Source: Flavobacteriales bacterium (lineage in GTDB: Bacteria > Bacteroidota > Bacteroidia > Flavobacteriales_F > PHOS-HE28). Taken from it: a DNA stretch of 5,889 bases. The DNA is taken from positions 1 through 5,889 of the forward strand of contig JAHEFL010000137.1 of assembly GCA_024640205.1 (NCBI GenBank). Reading direction: 5' to 3'. The stretch's first letter is position 1. Every line of letters starts with the position of its first letter. Both the position numbers and the translations under genes were made by a program. Of this stretch, positions 1-5,150 are shown piece by piece. The notes under the pieces are model-generated. The model worked only from the letters and a program-made list of their open reading frames with translations, had not been told where the DNA came from and searched no databases.

Positions 1-2429
1 TCCCGATGTATCTCGGATACAACGAGCAGATCAGCAATCCGCAATTCGACCCGCTCAACCCGGACATTGAATGGGATGACGCCACGAGGGCCCTTACACC
101 GGAGGAACGAAAACAGCGTCTTAAGGAATCCCGGACGTATGAACGGCGACGAAGCATCAACTTCACCAATGTCCGACTGGACCGTGCCCAGGGTAAGAAG
201 GACCATTTCTGGGACGTGGAGAACCTGACCATGTCGTATTCCTATTCCGACCGGGAATACTTCGATGTCAACACGGCCTATGAGAACACCCGCACCTACC
301 GTGGCTCACTGGGTTACCTGCACAGCCCGCGTCCCCGTCCTGTAGAGCCGTTCAAGGACATCGGCTTCATTAGCACCAGCAAATGGCTGAAGCTTATCAA
401 GGACTTCAATTTCAACGTGGGCTTCAAGCAGGTGAGCATGCGCACCTCCGTGGACCGCATGTACCTGGAACGCTTGATACGACCGAACCCGGACATCGAA
501 TCATTACCCCAGCGACCGACCTACAACAAGCATTTCAACTGGGATAGCCAGTATGGTTTCCGATATGAACTCACGCGTTCCTTGAAACTGGATTTCAACG
601 CGAACAACCTGGCCTTCATCGGCGAGACACCGGGGCGCGTGAACACGGGGGACAAGGAGGGTTATTCCATGTGGGGCGACAGTGTGATGAGCAGCCTGCA
701 GAACTGGGGTGAGGTGACACGCTATGACCATGTGATCAACCTGACCTATACGCTTCCGCTGGACAAATTCCCCTTGACGGACTGGATCACGACGAACACC
801 TCATATACCGCGGGATATCAGTGGGACCGCTCGCCTCTTTTACAGGATACCCTGGGGAACACGGTACAGAACTCCCAGAACATCTCGGTGAACGGCCAGC
901 TGAATTTCGTGAGCCTGTACAACAAGTCGAAGTATCTGAAAAAGATCAACGATAAGAGCAAGGGTAGGGGGGGAGCCCGAGCAAGTACCCCGCAACGGGC
1001 CGGTCAACCGAAGCCCGATCCATCGTCGCCGGAGGACAAGGCCAAGATCGATCCTTTGGAAGGTTTGGCGCGTATCCTGATGGTCATCCGCACCGGCACC
1101 ATCACCTATTCCCAGAACTCGGGAACGCTTTTACCGGGTTACGGGGGCAAGACCAATGTGCTGGGCATGGACCCGGGCTTCGGAGCACCGGGTTGGGGCT
1201 TTATCACCGGCCAACAGAATTATAACCTGAGTGGTGACCTGGTGCGTGATTTTGCCAGTACCGCGGCGGATAATGGCTGGCTCGTTCAGTCTTCATCGAT
1301 CTTCAATCCGTACGTCACCACCCGTTCGGAGACCATCAATGCCCGCCTATCCCTCGAGCCTTTCCGGGGCTTCCGTGTGGAACTGCTCGGTAACCGCACA
1401 AAGGCCCTGAACAATAGTTCATTCTTCCGTTGGAGCGATGAAGAGATGGACTACGTGAACGACAGCCCAAGGGAGTATGGCAGCTACAGCGTGAGCATAT
1501 TCACCTGGCCCACGGCCTTTTCCACCGATGACGAGAATTTCGTGAACACCTTCTTCCAGGACCTGATCGCCAACCAACCGGTGATCAGTGAGAGACTGGG
1601 CTCAGGCGTTGATGGATCCGTGTTGGACCCGGAGACCGGTTTCTACACAGGTTTCGGATCTACGAACCAGGATGTGGTGATCCCGTCCTTCCTTGCGGCA
1701 TACACCGGAAAGAGCCCGGACAAGGTGACCTTGAACCCCTTCAGCCTTGTGCCAGCACCGAACTGGGACATCACCTATGATGGACTGACCAAGCTTGCAT
1801 TCATTGGAAAGCATTTCCGGACTCTTACCGTGAAGAACAGCTACCGATCCACCTTCAACATCGCCAATTTCCAGACGAACCTGCTCTATATACCGGGCCA
1901 GAACGTCACGGATGCCGCCGGCAACTACATCCCCTCACGCCAGATATCGGTGGTGGCCATACAGGAGGTGATGCGCCCCTTGCTCGGCTTTGATGCCACT
2001 TTGAACAATAGTCTGCTCATCAAGTTGGAGTACAACCGCGATCGCAGCTTGAACCTGAGCCTGACGAACTATCAGGTGACCGAGGTACGGGGTAAGGAGT
2101 ATGTGTTCGGTACGGGTTATCGTTTCAAGAACGTGAAGTTCCCCTTTGCTATCGGCGGCATACCGCCGAAGAGCGACCTGAACCTGCGGGTGGACCTCAC
2201 CTTGCGCGACAATGCGACCGTGATCCGCAAGATCGAGGAGCTGCAGAACCAGGTCACCGCCGGGCAGAATATCCTGTCCATCAAGCTCTCTGCGGATTAC
2301 GTGATCAACCAACGCTTGAACGTACGGGGCTTCTATGAGCGGGTCGTGAACACACCGGTCATATCCACATCCTATCCATCGGCCAACACCAACATCGGGA
2401 TCAGCCTGCGATTCACCCTGGCACAGTAA
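1..2429 (+). CDS. sprA: T9SS outer-membrane translocon SprA (Sov), C-terminal part, 5' end outside window
   Basis: SprA/Sov forms the very large outer-membrane beta-barrel through which type IX secretion substrates leave the cell; in gliding members it is also needed to export adhesins. The reading frame is open from the left edge (first full codon at 3) to TAA at 2427-2429, giving about 808 visible residues. Full family members run to roughly 2,400, so this is about the last third. The in-frame ATG at position 6 is an internal methionine, not the start. Family-like stretches, numbered from that methionine, are TGTITYSQNSGTLLPGYG near 362-379, SSIFNPYVTTRSETINARLS near 428-447, PAPNWDITYDGLTK near 581-594, and the C-terminus ending NIGISLRFTLAQ. 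Alternating polar/aromatic strand patterns throughout fit a barrel. A low-complexity, Pro/Lys/Arg-rich insert at about residues 317-350 probably forms a loop. No frameshift is seen. Identification is from recognised sequence, not a search. Confidence 0.95.
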   Translation, partial: PMYLGYNEQISNPQFDPLNPDIEWDDATRALTPEERKQRLKESRTYERRRSINFTNVRLDRAQGKKDHFWDVENLTMSYSYSDREYFDVNTAYENTRTYRGSLGYLHSPRPRPVEPFKDIGFISTSKWLKLIKDFNFNVGFKQVSMRTSVDRMYLERLIRPNPDIESLPQRPTYNKHFNWDSQYGFRYELTRSLKLDFNANNLAFIGETPGRVNTGDKEGYSMWGDSVMSSLQNWGEVTRYDHVINLTYTLPLDKFPLTDWITTNTSYTAGYQWDRSPLLQDTLGNTVQNSQNISVNGQLNFVSLYNKSKYLKKINDKSKGRGGARASTPQRAGQPKPDPSSPEDKAKIDPLEGLARILMVIRTGTITYSQNSGTLLPGYGGKTNVLGMDPGFGAPGWGFITGQQNYNLSGDLVRDFASTAADNGWLVQSSSIFNPYVTTRSETINARLSLEPFRGFRVELLGNRTKALNNSSFFRWSDEEMDYVNDSPREYGSYSVSIFTWPTAFSTDDENFVNTFFQDLIANQPVISERLGSGVDGSVLDPETGFYTGFGSTNQDVVIPSFLAAYTGKSPDKVTLNPFSLVPAPNWDITYDGLTKLAFIGKHFRTLTVKNSYRSTFNIANFQTNLLYIPGQNVTDAAGNYIPSRQISVVAIQEVMRPLLGFDATLNNSLLIKLEYNRDRSLNLSLTNYQVTEVRGKEYVFGTGYRFKNVKFPFAIGGIPPKSDLNLRVDLTLRDNATVIRKIEELQNQVTAGQNILSIKLSADYVINQRLNVRGFYERVVNTPVISTSYPSANTNIGISLRFTLAQ

Positions 2430-2544
2430 ATTTCTCTTGTATCGCCTGAAGGCGTGGTCGATCCCCGGCAAGGCCTAAATTCGTCCTCCACCTTCGAACG
2501 AAGGCATATTCACGATACGGTCCTCGGACCAATACGCCAGTGCA
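2430..2544 (+). other. sprA-gcvH intergenic spacer with small palindromes
   Basis: This 115-bp spacer has no supported ORF. It holds three short inverted repeats: CGCC-TGAA-GGCG at 2443-2454, just past the sprA stop; CCTTC-GAAC-GAAGG at 2491-2504; and GGTC-CTCG-GACC at 2519-2530, 14 bp before the gcvH ATG. None is followed by a T-run, so a factor-independent terminator is not supported and read-through from sprA is possible. TAAATTCG at 2476-2483 is one base off the Bacteroidota -7 consensus TAnnTTTG, but I found no matching -33 TTTG/TTG at 19-21 bp, so a gcvH promoter here is only a weak possibility. I see no glycine riboswitch core. Confidence 0.4.
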
Positions 2545-2925
2545 ATGAACATACCTGCAGAACTGAAATACACGAAGGATCATGAGTGGGTCCGGGTTGA
2601 AGGGGACGAAGTCGTGGTGGGCATCACCGATTTTGCACAAGGAGAGTTGGGAGATATTGTCTTCATAGACATCGGCACGGAAGGACAGGAGTTGGACCAC
2701 GAAGCAGTGTTCGGCACCGTGGAAGCCGTGAAAACGGTGAGTGACCTGTTCATGCCGGTATCAGGTACCGTGAAGGAGGTGAACCCGGGACTGGCCGATG
2801 ACCCTGCTTCCGTGAATACCGACCCGTATGGAAAAGGTTGGATGGTGCGGCTGGCCGTGAAGGACCAGGGCCAGTTGGACTCCCTGCTCACGGCAGCCCA
2901 GTACGGCGAGCTCGTAGGCGCGTAG
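2545..2925 (+). CDS. gcvH: Glycine cleavage system H protein
   Basis: GcvH is the small soluble lipoyl-carrying shuttle of the glycine cleavage system. Its lipoyl arm carries the aminomethyl group from the P protein (decarboxylase) to the T protein and is reoxidised by the L protein. At 126 residues it has the usual family length. The N-terminal block [20 protein letters not shown] (residues 9-28) and the biotinyl/lipoyl-type hammerhead fold are typical. The lipoylation motif [10 protein letters not shown] places the modified lysine at Lys63, equivalent to Lys64 in the E. coli protein. The C-terminal half has the expected GWMVRL strand. The ATG at 2545 gives the canonical N-terminus. The gene ends in two consecutive TAG codons (2923-2928), and the VanZ-like gene starts within 6 bp, so the two are probably co-transcribed. 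No gcvT, gcvP or lipoate-attachment gene is in view, so its partners are encoded elsewhere. Confidence 0.97.
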   Translation: MNIPAELKYTKDHEWVRVEGDEVVVGITDFAQGELGDIVFIDIGTEGQELDHEAVFGTVEAVKTVSDLFMPVSGTVKEVNPGLADDPASVNTDPYGKGWMVRLAVKDQGQLDSLLTAAQYGELVGA

Positions 2926-2931
2926 TAGGTG

Positions 2932-3336
2932 ATGCTGCCTGGACGGTGGTGGTCCGCATTGTTGTGGGCCCTGTTCATTCTGGTCCTGTGTCTTCTGCCT
3001 GGTCCGGCAATTCCATCGTGGGAATGGGCCGACATGATCAGCCTGGACAAATCCGTGCATGCCTTCCTTTTCGCCGTGCTGTTCGTGCTGGTCGCGCGTG
3101 CATTGGATGAGCAATACCGGCCTGGTGGAATTCGTTCGAACACCATGGCAGTGGCCTTTGCGATCACATTGGGCTACGGTGCTCTCACCGAATGGATGCA
3201 GCAGATACCAGCGCTGGGGAGGCGGGGTGATCTCCTGGATCTGCTGGCCAATGGGTTGGGTGCCTTCCTCGGACTGGTGTATTTCCGGATGAAAAGGGCG
3301 ACGGGTCTGCGCGCGATGAACGAAAAGGATGGCTAA
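2932..3336 (+). CDS. VanZ-like small integral membrane protein
   Basis: This is a 134-residue hydrophobic protein with four likely membrane segments at about residues 7-23, 42-58, 69-85 and 104-118. It carries the conserved polar positions of the VanZ-like family: Asp39-Lys40 with His43 in DKSVHAFLF, then Glu87 and Gln90 followed by Arg98, Asp100, Asp103 and Asn107 in the E..Q.......R.D..D...N..G pattern. VanZ itself contributes to teicoplanin resistance in enterococci, but most family members have no established role, so resistance should not be inferred here. The start is either ATG 2932 or the adjoining GTG 2929, which adds one residue; I chose ATG. The gene lies 6 bp after the gcvH stop with no room for its own promoter, which suggests translational coupling. 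Its stop codon lies inside the proposed tonB promoter. Confidence 0.85.
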   Translation: MLPGRWWSALLWALFILVLCLLPGPAIPSWEWADMISLDKSVHAFLFAVLFVLVARALDEQYRPGGIRSNTMAVAFAITLGYGALTEWMQQIPALGRRGDLLDLLANGLGAFLGLVYFRMKRATGLRAMNEKDG

Positions 3337-3341
3337 TTTTG
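3334..3341 (+). promoter_or_regulatory. Candidate Bacteroidota -7 promoter element for tonB
   Basis: TAATTTTG matches the Bacteroidota housekeeping -7 consensus TAnnTTTG at all six fixed positions and begins at the TAA stop of the VanZ-like gene. The -33 part is poor: the closest is TCTG at 3306-3309, about 24 bp upstream, so the assignment rests on the -7 match. A transcript starting 4-5 nt downstream (about 3345-3346) would give tonB a leader of about 40 nt containing the 3349-3367 hairpin. The same arrangement, including the bases just downstream, recurs before deoC. Confidence 0.45.
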
Positions 3342-3348
3342 AACCTTG

Positions 3349-3367
3349 CCGTACCAGAGGTGTACGG
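3349..3367 (+). repeat. Short inverted repeat in the tonB leader
   Basis: CCGTAC (3349-3354) and GTACGG (3362-3367) form a perfect 6-bp stem around a 7-nt loop. If transcription starts near 3346, this hairpin lies at the extreme 5' end of the tonB mRNA, about 17 nt before the ATG at 3385. A 5'-terminal stem can protect an mRNA from decay; the repeat could equally be a protein-binding site overlapping the start of transcription. No T-run follows, so it is not a terminator. The role is inferred. Confidence 0.35.
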
Positions 3368-3384
3368 TATTGAAACAAGACAAC

Positions 3385-4047
3385 ATGGAGAACCGGAAGA
3401 ACCCCGAAGCGGACCTGGAGAAGCGGAAGTTCAGCTTCACGCTCATCGGTCTGCTCACCGCATTGGCCCTCACCCTGGTTGCCTTTGAGTGGACCGCCTT
3501 TGAAAAGAGCCTGGGTGAACTGGGCAAGTTGGAGTTGGATCTCCTGGAAGAGGAAGTGATCCCACCGAGTGCCACACCGCCGCCGCCACCGCCGCCGCCC
3601 CCTGCGCCTACGACCGTCTTGGAGATCGTGGATGATGAGGAGGAGATCGAGGAAGTGGAGCAGGTGGATATGGAGATCAAGGAGGACACCAAGATCGAGA
3701 TCGTGGTGCGCGAGGAAGTGGTGGAGGAGGAGCAGATCTTCCTCATTGTGGAGGAGATGCCGTCCTTCCCTGGCGGCGAGGCGGAATTGTTCAAGTACTT
3801 GGGGAAGAACACGAAGTACCCGGAAATGGCATCCGCTGCTGGTATCAGCGGAGTGGTGCACGTGACCTTCGTGGTGGACAAGGATGGAAAGATCAAGGAT
3901 GTGAAGGTGTTGCGCGGGATCGGTGGCGGATGCGATGAGGAAGCCATCCGCGTGGTGAAGAACATGCCCACCTGGAAGCCTGGGAAGCAGCGCGGAAAAT
4001 CGGTATCGGTGCAATACAACCTACCGGTCCGCTTTACGCTGCGATAA
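3385..4047 (+). CDS. tonB: Energy transducer TonB
   Basis: TonB spans the periplasm from the ExbB/ExbD proton channel in the inner membrane and pulls on TonB-dependent receptors in the outer membrane, including SusC-type importers in this phylum. The 220-residue product has a short cytoplasmic head, one membrane anchor at about 16-34, a run of nine prolines at 65-73, a strongly acidic Glu-rich spacer at about 80-124, and a C-terminal TonB domain at about 137-220. That domain includes the KYPEMASAAGISGVVHVTF block and ends NLPVRFTLR. The ATG at 3385 is chosen because MENRKNPEADLEKRK is the usual start of Bacteroidota TonB proteins. An in-frame TTG at 3346 would add 13 residues (MPYQRCTVLKQDN) and is less likely. 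No exbB or exbD is nearby. The gene ends 17 bp before a strong terminator. Bacteroidota carry several TonB paralogues, and which receptors this one serves cannot be told. Confidence 0.93.
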   Translation: MENRKNPEADLEKRKFSFTLIGLLTALALTLVAFEWTAFEKSLGELGKLELDLLEEEVIPPSATPPPPPPPPPAPTTVLEIVDDEEEIEEVEQVDMEIKEDTKIEIVVREEVVEEEQIFLIVEEMPSFPGGEAELFKYLGKNTKYPEMASAAGISGVVHVTFVVDKDGKIKDVKVLRGIGGGCDEEAIRVVKNMPTWKPGKQRGKSVSVQYNLPVRFTLR

Positions 4048-4064
4048 GCACGTAGCGTTGGAAC

Positions 4065-4099
4065 AAATGAAGAAGCCCCTGAGCGGGGCTTTTTCATTT
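4065..4099 (+). terminator. Strong intrinsic terminator downstream of tonB
   Basis: Two 15-nt arms (4065-4079 and 4085-4099) pair along their whole length around a 5-nt loop, TGAGC. The only non-Watson-Crick pair is a G-U between 4072 and 4092. The stem has a GCCCC/GGGGC core, and the descending arm carries TTTTT (4090-4094) followed by CATTT, with a matching A-rich tract upstream. It starts 17 bp after the tonB stop and ends 35 bp before deoC, so it should separate the two units. The near-symmetry means it could also stop transcription from the opposite strand, though no convergent gene is visible. Confidence 0.9.
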
Positions 4100-4122
4100 C
4101 CCATGGGCCTGCTCACTCCCGA

Positions 4123-4130
4123 TATCTTTG
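4123..4130 (+). promoter_or_regulatory. Candidate Bacteroidota -7 promoter element for deoC
   Basis: TATCTTTG fits TAnnTTTG at all fixed positions and lies between the terminator and deoC, where a promoter is required. It ends 4 bp before the ATG at 4135, so the predicted transcript would start at or within a base or two of the start codon. The upstream -33 match is weak: TTTC at 4097-4100, 22 bp away, inside the terminator's descending arm. Confidence 0.5.
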
Positions 4131-4134
4131 GACC

Positions 4135-5061
4135 ATGCCTGTAGCAGCTCGTAAGAAGCCCAGCCGTATCCCGGATGCACGGACCACCCCGACCATCGAC
4201 CAGGTGGGCATCGAAGAGCGCGTGGCCCGCATCAAGGCCCGTAGCATCAAGAAGGAAACGAAGGTGCAGGGCATGAAGCTGGCCTTGAGCATGATCGACC
4301 TCACCACACTGGAGGGGGCGGACACACCGCATAAGGTGCAGCAACTTTGCTACAAGGGGATGCATCTGCACGACAGCCTGCCCGGACTACCCACCGTGGC
4401 CGCGATCTGTGTGTACCCCACCATGGTGAAGGTGGCGAAGAAGGCCTTGGGCAACAGCGGCGTCAAGGTCGCCTCCGTGTCCACGGCCTTCCCCAGTGGC
4501 CAGGCACCGAAAGCGGTGAAGATCGCTGACACCAAATACGCCGTCAGGGAAGGCGCGGACGAGATCGACATGGTGATCAGTCGGGGTCACTTCCACAGCG
4601 GTGAATACGATTTCGTGTTCGACGAGATCGCGGCCATCAAGGAAGCCTGTGGCGATGCACGCCTGAAGGTGATCCTGGAAACGGGCGAGCTCGGCACCTA
4701 CGACAAGGTCCGGTTGGCCAGCGACATCGCCATTGCGGCCGGGGCGGATTTCATTAAGACGAGCACGGGCAAGATCAGTCCGGCCGCCACCATGGAAGTG
4801 ACGCTGGTGATGTTGCACGCGATCCGCGACCATTACATGAGGACCGGTGAAATGATCGCCATGAAGCCGGCCGGTGGTATCCGCACCAGTAAACAGGCCC
4901 TGCACTATTTGATGATGGTGAAGGAGGAGATCGGCCCCGAATGGCTCGACCCGCACTGGTTCCGCTTCGGCGCCAGCAGTTTGGCGAACGACATCCTGAT
5001 GCAATTGCAGAAGGAGGCCGACGGCCATTACCAGAGCGCGGATTACTTCAGCATCGACTGA
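4135..5061 (+). CDS. deoC: Deoxyribose-phosphate aldolase (DERA), long form
   Basis: DeoC is the cytosolic class I aldolase that splits 2-deoxy-D-ribose 5-phosphate into glyceraldehyde 3-phosphate and acetaldehyde, the last step in recovering carbon from deoxynucleosides. The 308-residue protein shows the full active site: IDLTTL at 54-59, ICVYPTM at 91-97, Asp145 in ADEIDMVI, Schiff-base Lys208 in ADFIKTSTG, and second active-site Lys244 in MKPAGGIR. The 36-residue spacing of the two lysines matches human DERA (Lys218/Lys254, from memory) rather than E. coli (167/201). At 308 residues it is longer than the common bacterial form (about 220-260) because of a basic N-terminal extension of about 45 residues and a C-terminal tail. 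ATG 4135 is the first start after the promoter-like site; ATG 4273 would remove the extension. No other deo genes are present. Function is secure; the exact start is less so. Confidence 0.95.
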   Translation: MPVAARKKPSRIPDARTTPTIDQVGIEERVARIKARSIKKETKVQGMKLALSMIDLTTLEGADTPHKVQQLCYKGMHLHDSLPGLPTVAAICVYPTMVKVAKKALGNSGVKVASVSTAFPSGQAPKAVKIADTKYAVREGADEIDMVISRGHFHSGEYDFVFDEIAAIKEACGDARLKVILETGELGTYDKVRLASDIAIAAGADFIKTSTGKISPAATMEVTLVMLHAIRDHYMRTGEMIAMKPAGGIRTSKQALHYLMMVKEEIGPEWLDPHWFRFGASSLANDILMQLQKEADGHYQSADYFSID

Positions 5062-5074
5062 AGGCTACCGTTGC

Positions 5075-5084
5075 GTGATATCAC
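5075..5084. repeat. Perfect 10-bp palindrome after deoC
   Basis: GTGATATCAC is a perfect inverted repeat 13 bp beyond the deoC stop and 66 bp before the amidohydrolase ATG. It could be half of a regulator-binding site or chance. It does not extend beyond 10 bp, and no second copy was noticed in the window. Confidence 0.3.
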
Positions 5085-5085
5085 C

Positions 5086-5115
5086 TGAACAGGGCCTTCG
5101 GGCAAGGCTTGTTCA
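5086..5115 (+). terminator. Folded element downstream of deoC, possible weak terminator
   Basis: An outer stem pairs 5086-5093 (TGAACAGG) with 5108-5115 (CTTGTTCA), eight pairs including one G-U. Inside it, GCC-TTCG-GGC (5094-5103) forms a short hairpin capped by the stable UUCG tetraloop, leaving a 4-nt bulge (AAGG). It begins 24 bp after the deoC stop. The sequence after it (AATGTTGTTCCC) has no proper T-run, so termination would be weak or factor-dependent. An mRNA 3'-end stabiliser or attenuating structure for the next gene is equally possible. Confidence 0.4.
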
Positions 5116-5137
5116 ATGTTGTTCCCGTCGCGTTCCA

Positions 5138-5145
5138 TAATTTAC
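5138..5145 (+). promoter_or_regulatory. Weak -7-like element before the amidohydrolase gene
   Basis: TAATTTAC agrees with TAnnTTTG at four of six fixed positions and sits 5 bp before the ATG at 5151, a placement like that seen at deoC. TTG at 5119-5121 is 16 bp upstream, shorter than the usual gap. GGGAG directly abuts the ATG and is too close to act as a Shine-Dalgarno site. This is listed for its placement, not for a good match. Confidence 0.2.
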
Positions 5146-5150
5146 GGGAG

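Noticed and set aside
2443..2454. Terminator for sprA
   Set aside because: The stem is only 4 bp and the sequence after it (TGGTCG) has no T-run.
1935..2471. 178-codon minus-strand frame under the 3' end of sprA
   Set aside because: It is antisense to the most conserved part of SprA, with no family resemblance and no start signals.
2430..2544. Glycine riboswitch upstream of gcvH
   Set aside because: Considered because gcv genes are classic targets, but the gap lacks the conserved glycine-aptamer core and has no expression platform; only short unrelated palindromes are present.
2838..3110. 90-codon + strand frame spanning the gcvH-vanZ junction
   Set aside because: It overlaps both real genes out of frame, and its translation has no membrane or domain pattern.
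2932..3336. Glycopeptide resistance determinant (vanZ)
   Set aside because: Only the VanZ-like family pattern is present, without any other van genes, in a Gram-negative phylum where such proteins are common and not linked to resistance.
3569..3865. Arg/Trp-rich 98-codon + strand frame inside tonB
   Set aside because: It is an out-of-frame reading of the tonB proline and acidic spacer; its arginine and tryptophan bias comes from that repeat.
2761..4014. 417-codon open frame on the minus strand across gcvH, the VanZ-like gene and tonB
   Set aside because: It is antisense to three well-supported genes, is full of His, Gln and Arg as expected from reverse-complement GC-rich coding DNA, and shows no recognisable domain.
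3333..4097. 254-codon minus-strand frame with Gly and Ser runs
   Set aside because: The Gly run is the complement of the tonB CCG proline codons and the Ser runs mirror its Glu/Asp codons. It is a shadow of tonB.
4387..5028. 213-codon minus-strand frame under deoC
   Set aside because: It is antisense to a complete DERA with all catalytic residues, and its composition is that of a shadow frame.
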